Positions 23,901 through 35,900 of a stretch of 64,000 bases of DNA are shown in pieces; position 1 is the stretch's first letter; the number at the start of each line of letters is the position of its first letter. Source of the stretch: Schistosoma mansoni (lineage: Eukaryota; Platyhelminthes; Trematoda; Strigeidida; Schistosomatidae); NCBI RefSeq assembly GCF_000237925.1, contig NC_031495.1, positions 39,894,210 through 39,958,209 of the forward strand, given 5' to 3'. Position numbers and translations under genes: made by a program. The notes below the pieces were generated by a model that was not told the DNA's origin, did no database searches, and saw nothing but the letters and a program-made list of their open reading frames with translations.

Positions 23901-26900
23901 TTATGGCAGTGTTTGTCAGTGAAAGGAGTACCAAAGAAGTACATTAACCTCATAAAGGCTCTCTACTCGAACACAACTGGTCGAGTTAGAGCCTATGGCG
24001 AACTGTCATCAGAATTGGTTACCTCAAGTGGTGTTCGTCAGGGCTGTCCACTCTCCCCATTCTTGTTTAACTTTGTCGTCGGCGTGCTTTTGGAGATAAC
24101 ACTTTCATCATCTCAATCTCCTGGAGTTGAACTTTTACCAGGAGGCTCACTTATTGACTTAGAATACGCCGACGACATAGTTTTATTTGGTGAAGACGCT
24201 GACAAAATGCAGTCTTCTGACCACCATAAGCAACAATGCAGGCATGTTCGGGATGCGATTCTCTCCCTCGAAGTGCAAAATGTTACTTCAGGATTGGGTT
24301 GCATGGACACCTGAACTAGTGATAGGGAGTGAAGTAGTTGAGCGTGTTAACAGCTTCACTTATCTTGGGAGTCTCATCAACCCTTGTGGTCTGGTGTATG
24401 ACGAAATCTCAGCACGGATACAGAAGGCTCGTCTAGCTTTCGCCAACTTGCATCATTTATGGCGTAGGCGAGATATCCGTCTAGCAACCAAAGGACGGGT
24501 TTACTGTGCAGCAGTCCGTTCCGTCCTACTTTATGGCAGTGAAACATGGCCGATAAGAGTAGAGGATATTCGTAGGCTACTAGTTTTCGATCATAGATGT
24601 CTTCAAAGTATTGTTCGTATATCCTGGGATCACCGAGTAAGTAATGCAGATGTTAGGGAACGGGTACTAGGTAAGGATGTCAAATCGATTGATGAAGTAG
24701 TAAAACTTCATCAGTTGAGATGGTTGAAACACGTGTTACGTATGCTCAACCACTGACTGCCCCGACGTGCAGTGTTTTATGGTTTAGGAGTAGGTTGGAA
24801 GAAAGCTAGGGGCGGCCAGACCAAAACGTGGCATAAATCCATGAAGTCACTGACAAGTGGACTGAGCCATGTTGGTAGGTGTAGACTACCTGGTTGGGAT
24901 TCGCGAGATGATAGCAATCGATGGTTAGAGACCTTGAATGACATGGCTCAAAATCGTTTGCAATGGCGAAGGTGTATCCACTCTTTGTGTTCTCCCAAAT
25001 TCTAATCTTCTGAATTATTTGTGTCCTTTTCCTTTTTCTCTTTCCAAATTTATTTCACTGGATTATACTCCTTCAATAACATCTTCAAACCCTTATCTTT
25101 CACATAATACTTATACTCTTACTACTTCTACCAATAAGGGATTTGAATGGACAACTGCATCTCTGTGCTAATGTAGTATGGCAACTCGAACTGATGTACG
25201 TACGTACGAAGTTCTACGTTGTAACTAACTGACTGACTGGCGTGCACTGTTAATGCTTCAAAGACTTCTATAATTAAGCACTAGTAATCTACAAATACCG
25301 CTCATTTTTAAAGACTACTTTTCACAGCCACTAAGTAAAACAGATCAAACTGCCACACAATATATTCATCCTTTGGTTGGCAGACGTATATCTCTCTTAA
25401 GTCGCCAGTGACACAATTAGTCTTAAGCTAGGCGAACATTCTGAATCCCTGTCGACATTTCGTCAGATACCAACCAGGGCTGATAGAACTTTCTAAATTA
25501 GTGAAGTGGCTAATGGTCTTAACTACTTCCTTATAATTAGTTTAGACGTTGACGCAGACTAATTCTAGAGCGACATTTTGTGTTTAAAGAGAGAAATGCA
25601 TCCTAAGCATCTATTTGTTGTTGCTCAAGGCGATCAGATGACCTCATTTTTACAGCGTTTTCGCCAAACCCGACTATTTCATGTACATATCCTGAGTTAA
25701 CAATTGAATTTCCTGGTAGTAGGTCAGTCCCCGATAACCACATACTGAAACCTTTATCTCCCGAAGAATGTCTATGAGAAAATTAAATAAAAATGGGGTA
25801 AAGTGAGCAGCCCTGATAAACACCACTTGATATAACCAATTCTAAAGGCAGTCCGAACGTATGGTATTTGGATATACATGAAATTTTTGTTAATATTCAA
25901 CACAAATGGAGTAAGTGTTCCTTAATCAAACTTAATGTCTATCAAGCTAAATTATGTAACTAAGGGTAAAAATATGTATTGTTGGGGAAGTGGTGTACAT
26001 GAAATGTATTATACACTTGTTTCGTATCTTAAAAGAAATCAGTCTAGTTACGATCGAATTAACGGGGTAAAATTATTTCTAATTCTATTCTCTTGCATAT
26101 TTCATTGTTTCTCGCTTCTTGAACTTAGAATAACTTGCTTGCTTAATAATGTTACCCCTCATGAATCATTGGCTCTAGATCAGAAATCCCTAAACAGCTG
26201 TCTTTAGCTTTCCTTTCCACTTGTTACTATTCATGGTCTTGATGTCTACTTCTCATTCCCGACGTCATGTGTTATTTTGTCTGTTTCTTTTCCTTCTGAT
26301 TCGGGTATTCTAAATTAGGGCTTACCGTATGATGCAGTTTGATAATTTCCTCGAATTTCGTTTTATTCACTTTTGACGTCTGTTCCTAATTTCCTCCTCA
26401 TCTAAAAGTTGGATTGTTCTCTGCGAAGGTAAGTTATTACCGATAGACTTTGGCTAATTGATCTGGAGTATCTTGCATAGACAGCTGTTTCAACTTCGAA
26501 CGACAGAACTTTTAATGTTTGTATTGAAAATCCTGATTGTGGTGTTAGGTGACAGTTCTTTGTAGTTCCAGATGTCCTTCAATTGTAGGAACATCACCCT
26601 CGTTTTGTCAATACTGACCTCTACATCTTCATCAGATCATCCTTGTTTATCGGTGATCCTACCCAGGTGTCTAAGGGCTTCTATCTTTCCCAGAGCTTCG
26701 CCAACAAATGTGGTTTCGTTGTTGCTTGCTGCATTGTTATTTCAATATCTTGATTCTCCTTTGTGAATGTTGAGGCTTACTTCTGTGCAAGCCCCTGCTA
26801 TGCCAGCTATCTTATTTTTCATGTGTTGCTGTGTATGGGATACAAGAGTTAAGTCATCTGAAAGATCCAATCGTGCAACTGCGTCCAAGGTGTCTACTAC

Positions 26901-29900
26901 ATTCCATGTTTATTCGGAGATGTGGAGATTTTCACAATCCAGTTAGCAACCAGAAGAAAAAGAAAATCCGAGAGTAATCTGCCTTTTTCAATTGGAATCC
27001 GTCTGTGGAAATTTTGAAATTCAGTCCCTCTTAGGGTTTTCATATGCTGGTGACAACCTTCCGAGCTACTCTATAGTGTCAAGGAAAATTCCATAGGGTT
27101 TTCCTATCCACGTTGTCGAATATTTCCTCATAATCAAGGGACCTGGCGTATAGCAATGAGTTCCATTCGATTGGTTGATCAAGAATGATCCACAGTGTCT
27201 CGGTTTGGTCCTGATGCTGGGCGCCTCTCTACTGAATCTTTCATTCGGTTTAGCAACACTTGTAACTTTTTCCTGACACTGACAGTACTGTGATTCTTCC
27301 GTAGTTCTTACACTTACTAAAATCTCCCTTCTTCAATATCTTGACGAGGCATCTCTCTTTCTAGTCTGTTGATTCTTGCTCGTCCTTCCAAATTCCTTCC
27401 AAAGAACATGGAGCATCTTTGCAGTTACCCCTACATCTGACTTCCATATCTCGGCTGGTATACTATCTAGTCCTGTTGGTTTGCCATTTAATTTGTCTGA
27501 TTTCTTCGACTATTGTTGTTGTAACATTTGTATAAAGGTCGCCGTGTGCGGTATCTATGTGTAGTGGGCCCAGTGAGGCTGGTCTATTCAAGAGCCCTCC
27601 AAAGTGTTCCACCCACCTGTTTCGCTGATCTTGACCTCCAGGGATTTATCTACCTTCGTTCTTGACTGGTTAGTCTGGTTTACCATATTTTCATGCTAGT
27701 TTCTTATTTGTATCATATAATTCTCTCATATTTCCTTCAATTGCAGCTTCTGCTGTCATTGCTAGGTCTTCCACATACTTCTGCTTATCACATCTAATGC
27801 TTCTTCTTCACTCGTTTGCTTGATTCTTTATATTCGTCCTGTGTTTTGGGTTTCTTTGCTCTTGTTTCGTTGCTATTGTTGGTTATTCTCTTATCGTTCT
27901 TCCTTTCCTGAAACTTGTCCGGGGTATCAACAGAGATCCATTGTTTATTCTGGCACTTCTTCGAACCCAACATATGGCATGTGGAAACTATCGCTTCTGT
28001 AATCTCTCCCCAGTTTCTCTCCATAGTGTCCTCCCTTCTATTAGATCTTGTAAGGGTTGGGACTTGTTGTTGAGAGCTATTTTGAACTCCCTGAGTTGGT
28101 CAGCATCTCTTAGGAAGGGTGTGTTAAACTCTTGTCGCGCTCTTTGTCTAATTGTCCAGTGTTTCTTTAACTTCCGTTTTAGCTCAGCCACAACCAGATG
28201 GTGAGCTGAAGCGGTATCAGCTCGTCTCTTTGTTTTTATTTCTTCCATGTACCTTCTGAATTTTTTGTTTATGCAGCAATGGTTGATCTGGTTTTCTGTG
28301 GTGTAATTTAGTGAAGCCCATATAGTTATGTTTATGTATTTGTGGGGAAAATGGTACCACCTATTATCATATTGAAAACACGAAGATCTACTAGCCTCTC
28401 ATCTTTCTCGTCCCTTACTCCTGGTCCATGTTGCCTTGTGATGTCTTCGTACCCGTTGTTGTCCACCCCGACTTTGACCAGGTCTTTCCCAGGGGAGTTG
28501 TCTATGATGGACTGCGGCCTACCTCATTAGCACAACATGATGAACACCGAATTCTATGGTGGTAATATATAAAATTGAGATTTCATATAAGGATATAGTA
28601 CAGAAAGAAAGACAGATGTGAAACAATTTTAATCTCATAGTTTAAGGGAAGAACAAAGAGTGTATACACCTACCCCATTGTGATTAATTCTGAGCCATGT
28701 CACCCAGTCTCCAACCATTGGTTATGATATTCACGCAGACCCCAACCAAATAGTCTGAATCTACCAACATGGCTCAGACTAGAAGTTAGTGACTTCAAGA
28801 GGTGATGCCACCTTTTGGTTTGACCGCCCCTAACTCTCTTCCAACCATTCCCTATACTAGTCAACATTACGCGTCGTGGTAATCGGTGTTCAGGCATACG
28901 TAACACGTGGCCCAACCATCTCAGTCGATGAAAATTCATCACCTCATCAACTAATTTACCAACATTCTCTAATACCCTGCGTTTAACCTCACTACTACTT
29001 AGCCAATGATCCCAGCAGATGCGAGCAATATTTCCAATTCATATGTGGTCAAATACTAATAGCTTACGAGTATCTTCTACGCTTAATGGTCACGTTTCGT
29101 AACCGTAAAGTAGAACAGCCTAAACGGCTGCACAGTATACTAGTATTTTTCTTGATAGACAGATATCTTGTCTTCATCTGAGGTGTTACAACCCTTCAGT
29201 ATAAAGACTCTTCAACTCCCAGGTTGTAGTTTAAAGGGTTAGAGTTATTTTTGCGGTCAGCGTTTTTGGCAATGTTGTTTTTCAAGGAATAGAATATATA
29301 ATCTCATGTCCAACCCTCTTCGTCTATCTAGGTTTGGGACCGACAGTAACCTTACATGCACACCATGTCAAGCCTTAAATTATTTATTCAATATTAATCA
29401 ATGTAAGTTTGAGTCATGCTCTAGGGATGTAAGAGATAATGGTACTGCCATGTAACCCTAACCATTGTTAATAAAAGATTGTAAGCTCATTTCTATCAAG
29501 ATTAAGTTCGGCCTTCAAATACTATTCAATAGATAATCAATTCAATTTGTAAATCGCATATTATTTTAGATTATGATGAATTTTTAAATGAAACAATCTA
29601 AATGGATATTATGTATATTATCGTTTTAGCTCCTATAGTTGTCGCAATCAATAAAATTGATAAACACGATATCAGTATGGTAAGCAAAAATTCATTCTGT
29701 TTTCAAGCACTGAATAATAATAATAATTAAACTTTTATTTACGTCTCATAAAATTATAGTAGGTTTGGTTGTTTTAATGACCAAATTTTTCAACCAATCG
29801 ATTGTAGATAGCATGGAACCTGACACAAGTATAGGTTATTCCTAGTTACAGCACTCCACATAAACTTATCGGCAAACAAGATGAAACTCAGCGGAATATC

Positions 29901-32900
29901 AATCATAATTCAAAAAGTTGTGTAGAGTATCTACTGAGTAAGAGCAAACAACCGAGGTTCGTGAATCAATTTTACGAATCAGATTGTTGACGAGAGAATA
30001 AAGCTAATTTGCTTTGAAATAGTAAGTGAATCTAATAAATAGTTTAATTAAAAACATAGAATTTGAAAAAGCAGATTAATAACATTTGTAAATCCAAATT
30101 CACTTAGTACTGTTTGTTTGAATCTTCCCATTAATGTTTAGGACTGAAATTGACCAATCTCTTATTGGCATATGTGCCTACTGTGAGTATTGCCTCGATA
30201 TACCCTTAATTCACAAGCATTATAAGCAAAGATGGATAGTGGCTAATAGTGGATTCCAGGAGGCGCGTTTCATCCTATTCGGGACTCGTCAGCTGGATGT
30301 ACTATTGCATTCGTAGTTGTATTACCTTTAGAAACAGTGCAGGAAACAATATTAAACTCTCCATCGGAAGCACTGTGTGTTAGCATCGTCGTTGGTGAAC
30401 TGAGGGTCTTCCAATATTCTTCTAAGTTTCTGGGCTGATAAGAGTAATGTCAGATGCTGTATCGAGTTGAAGACGAATACGGTGTTTAATAATAACGTCC
30501 TCAGTTACATATCTTCTTCGGCGGTAAACGCCTTTTCGGTTATGAACTACCGATATTTAGTTATCTCGCGAGGTCTGTATTTCTTGAAATATGGTCTCGA
30601 CAGATGATGTCGATGGGTTCTTTTTCTGCAGCTGGCTTCTTTATGACCTTTATGGTGACATTTAGCGCAACGATAATCTTTATGTGGACAATAATTATTG
30701 TAATACCAACTTCCCCATGACCAGCATGGAGATGAAGGCTGGTTGTCTGTGCGGTATGGTTTTTGAAGGCTGGAATCTTTCTTTTTGCTTACAGCATGGA
30801 TGTACAGAGGCTATTGCTTTCAACTATGGAGGTATCATGTTTCAAGTTTACCGATTCCTGGTATTCTGTGGTTACTTTTTGCAGTGTTCTGTTTGGACAT
30901 TGTTCAATTTTACTTAAAATTCTGTTTCTGACATCAGCATCTTCAGGAGATTAGAGGCTGCACACAAACATAAAACTCTTAAACTGATCTTCTTTCACTG
31001 CCGATTGTTTAAACTACTTGCATTTGCGATTAATTAAACCTACATATCTCACCCAGTCATCACCGGCTTCTGTTATCCTGAGGTACTGATGACGGGTATA
31101 AAACACAGATAACTGTTCAGCAAAGATTTGCGATAGGATATCAATCTCTTGGGTTTTTGAAAGGATGAGATTACTGTAACGAGGTAACATTTTACTCAGC
31201 TAGTCAAATCCAACTTAGAACCTGACACACATACACGTCAGTTCAAGTTTCCGTGCCCTATTAGCATAGCAAGGTGAAATTCTCATAGCAAATTCCAGTT
31301 TAGTGGAGGAAGTAACATGATTAGAGGTAATAGAATAGATTAAACACCCAAGATACTATTCAACAAGAAAACATACATTGGTGAAATAATAGAAAGAAGT
31401 TTATGGGGAATTTAGAAACTTGGAACCTGAGGGAAGAGAAAGAGCGAATACACCTGCACCATTGCCAAAGATTTTGAGTCATGTCATTCAGATTCTCTAA
31501 CAGTTGTTTATGATAGTCACACGGACGCCAACCAGGTAGTTTGCACCTGCACCTACCAACAAAGCTCAGTTCAAAGGTTAGTGTTTTCATGGATTAGTGC
31601 AATGATTTAGTTTGGTCGCATCTAGATTTATCCCAATACACCTGCATTGGGTCTTATTAAGTATTGAGTTGTTTGGTGGATGGGCAAACGTAATATGTGT
31701 CCCGATATTCTCAGCCAGCAAAGGTTTATTACCTTATAAGTTACTTTCTCGTACTCACCTAGTACTCTGCATACAACGTGAGGATCGTCAACTTAGTGGT
31801 CCCAGCGTACACTAGAAATGCCTCGAAGGTACCTAATATCAAGCACTAGTGACCTGCAAATATCCTTGATTTTAAAAGGTCGCGTTTCACGCCCATAAAG
31901 AACGGAGCGAACTGTTGCCCAGTAAACGCACGTACGCCAAAAATAGTGTCACCAACCGGGCCACTTGAACACGTGATGAGACTTTGCCAGACACCAACTT
32001 ATCAGGGTTGATAAGACTTCCAAGCTAAGTTCAGACCTTGACGCATACCAGTTTTGAGGCAGCATTTGACACCTAGATGGACAGAAACATACTATACGCA
32101 TGCTTGCACTGTCCCTCTAGGTGGTCATAAGACTGCATTATTTCAGCGTCTTCACTGAACAGCACCAAGTAATCTGTTCACCACCGTTAGCCGATTGGTG
32201 ATGCAGGTATGAGTCCACCTGAAACTGTTTTCGAGGTAAAAATAAGTTAAGATAGCAGATAGCTGCATAAGCCATCGTAAATCAAGGATATCATAACCTC
32301 AAAGAATACTGGCAGAAATACTACCGACGGTTGGATTGAAGGTTCATTACCACGGCCACCTCTGAAAATCAATGTTATGTATTTTGGCTTCCAACTATCA
32401 GGAATCACTTCCTTGTTTAACGAATGTGATAAAACTACATCCAAAATTGTTCCCAAGATCCATGGCGTTTCTTTTAGTATAGTAGATTGGACCATGTCCG
32501 GATCATTGGATTCTATTTAAATCCTCCTGCTTCTGGAACACTAGCCCCACGCTTAAGTTGGTTTTGAGACTCCCGATGGGTTTGAAGTGGAGCCCTCCTC
32601 GATATAGATAGGACGAGACGATTAAAATGTTTTAAAATACTAAGTGGTATCAACATTTTTGTTTTTTTGAGGCATGAGGACTTGAGAAATGTTATTGTTA
32701 ACACACAGTAGTAACTGAAATACACTGAAGCTTCGCTATAAAGACTCAGGATAAAAATGCTTAGCATGAGAGTATTGTAACGGAAACAAAGTACATACGG
32801 AAAACATGAGAACGAAATAGCCTTGAGCAACCCTTCAGGGGTATCGTCCACTGTTAGAGGTTGTTGAGCACTTGAAGGTCAAATGTCACAAAATGATTGG

Positions 32901-35900
32901 TGCGTCACCCCGAAAATTCGTAAGATTTTGCGGAAGCGGTAGACTTGATTTGAGTTCAGCCACACTATGTCTTATAAAGTCCATCCTTGAAGTAGCAAAA
33001 GTGGTTCCGTCGTAATGATGCGTGATATAGGGTTGTAGCTGTAAGTAAATCCCCAAAATCAATAGCTCTGCAAGTGTTCGACATTGGGCGCTGACCACGT
33101 CAGTTTTAATGGACTGAACTAGCTGAAGATGCTCGGTCATGCATCCCCGCCAGATCACGGTTTGGAACAGCGTGCTCAGCGTCTCCTGCGACCACTAGCC
33201 AGATTAGATCAGTCACTCCTCGATATACTGATAATCTAATCAAATATATCTTCCAACCTCCTCGCTTCTGACTTGATTTTACTGGGTGGGCGCGATTCAA
33301 TTATAGAAGATGTTACTGGTGAAGTGTTGTCAAACTAGAATATCTGTGGTATCTTGAGGGTGAATCTTGAATAATGTTATGTTGTGACGGCGATTTACAA
33401 GCTGGGTAAATTTAGTCTTCAGTAATTAGTTCAGGTTTTGACGCATACCAGTTTTGAGGCATCATTTGACACCTAGATGGACAGAAACATACTATACGCG
33501 TGCTCGCACTGTCCCTCTAGGTGGTCATAAGACTGCATGAACAGGCCAATGTTGACTAGATATTTTGTATGCGTTTTTTGTGCTTCCAATAAGATTACAA
33601 CAATAAGTAAATGACAATCTGTACGATTAAGCGATATATATATTCACATCACTACTGTCGACCCACATAGTATCTAGTTTCAAATCCAATCTAACGTAAC
33701 TTGTAAAGTGATGGTTTCAACCTGTAGTTCACGTGGACGCTTAATGTTGTTCACTTCTCTGCGCTAGATAGTTTATTATCGACCTTTTCATTGTTGTTAT
33801 GGACATCATCAGAATCTACTTCGTATAGAAGTAAGCTTCTCGTTATTCCGCAACCATTAATTTAGTTCGTTTTGGTGATTTCGTTGTCTTCATTTATTCG
33901 TGTATTCAAGTTTAATGTCTTGTTCGACTAACCTCTAACTAGAGTTTCTTTAGCTTGTTGTATGTGTTTTTATGTATTGTTGGTAGATCTAAATAAAGGT
34001 AAAACTGCAAAATGTGAAATTAGACTTTATGCTAACATTTACGTAATCATCGAATGGTATGCCAGCCAAAAACACTAACTTCGAATTTTTTTATATATTA
34101 GGATAAAGTAGTGCAAGGTCTAGCTACTTATGAAGTTTTAACTGAACAATTGGGTGGTGATATACAAGCAGTTCCAATATCAGCATTAAAACGAATAAAT
34201 CTTTCTGAATTATTAGACGCTATTATTCTCCAAGCTGAATTAATGGAGTTGAAAGCAGATCATACTGGATTGGCTGAAGGTGTTGTTTTAGAATCGGAAA
34301 CACTTCATGGGATTGGGTAATTATCAGTTACTTATTTAATTTCCGTATTTGTGCTCGTGTTTATGTGTTTAAGATCACTTATTGTCTAATGTATCGCGAT
34401 TTTAAAAAAAATTATTCAGAACATGATATTTTCTCTTAAAACCATTTCCTCAGTATGATACTAGTCCATATTCAACACTTACAAAAGTGGCACTTAATTG
34501 AGTTCAAAAGCAAATGCCATAGGCTTACCTATTACAGGGACTATAATACGTATTACATACCTGTATTTGGAAGTGTGCCGAAGACAAGTAATATGACTAG
34601 TGTAGATATTAGTTTGTACTTTATGGGCTGATTTGGAACTTGGTGTTTATGGGCTCGATTTTGTGTAGACTTGTGCCTATCCACTGTTGAAATATCTCGT
34701 ACTGAAAAGAAACAGCTGTCTGCTGCTCCCTGATGTTCATTGATACTTCAAATTATATCAGTTTGGGTGAAAACCATCTTCAAAGTATTTGAAAATTAGC
34801 ACAAAATCATTTTATCTTATGTACCTTTGTTAGGTGCAAAGGTGTTTTCAATCATAGACTAACATTTTTCTAATTTCCTTCTTCCTATAACGTGACGTGT
34901 CGTTTTTTCTTCTGATTTCAGTCACAATCAGTAGTTTGTGGTCTTAGATAATCTAAAGGAACGAAGTTCTTTAAATTATGTAATTTTCACCTATTATTGG
35001 GTTCTTTCTAACCAACAGATACTTAAAACCCTTCTGTTATAGAAAAACGGCTACCTGTCTTATCACTCGAGGTGTTTTGCGTAAATCACCCAATAGTGGT
35101 CCACTTATAGCTGGTGAAGCAGTCTGTACCCCACGAATCTTGCTAACCGATACAGGAAAACCTGTGGATTCAGTTAACCCCGGATTTGTAGCCCGAGTAG
35201 CCGGTTGGAAAGATCTCCCCTGTGCAGGAGATCTTATCCTAGAGCTAGAATCTACGGTAAGTTTTTTACTTCTTGCTTTTTTATATGACTTGTAGGCCAT
35301 TCTTTATTTCCATTGGATGGGATTATGGAGATTCGATGAGGTTGAGGATGATTTTCATTGCAAACTGATATTAATATCAGAATTGTTCATTGCAAACATG
35401 TTTCCATACGACTTCTGAATAATAATTACAGTTTTGATCAGTTATCTTGATTGTTAAGTAGCTGAATGAAAACTAATTAATTAATGCCATGTTCATGACT
35501 AATGTTTGCTTAAGAGACGGACTTGTCGGGATTACTGACATTCCCCTCGCTGAAGAACAGCTAAACGGTTGATTACATAGATATATCTTCATCCTACTTA
35601 TTTTTCTGCTATATTAAGTATGTGACTTGATGAGTATGATTAAACATTGTATATCAGATGATGTATTGACACAAAACATAATACACAATATAATATCCGC
35701 AGATTATTAATAATGCATCAAAATTAGTACTCTCCATGCTGTTTAGTGTGAAATTTCTTGAAATATTCATGGAATGCCATTATTTAGTAACATAAAAAGT
35801 ACAGATCATAATACCATTCGAATTTGATGTATATACTATAAACATCTTTCTCAATTTTCAGCCATTAAAACATGGGAAATGTAGTAATTACTATGACTAG

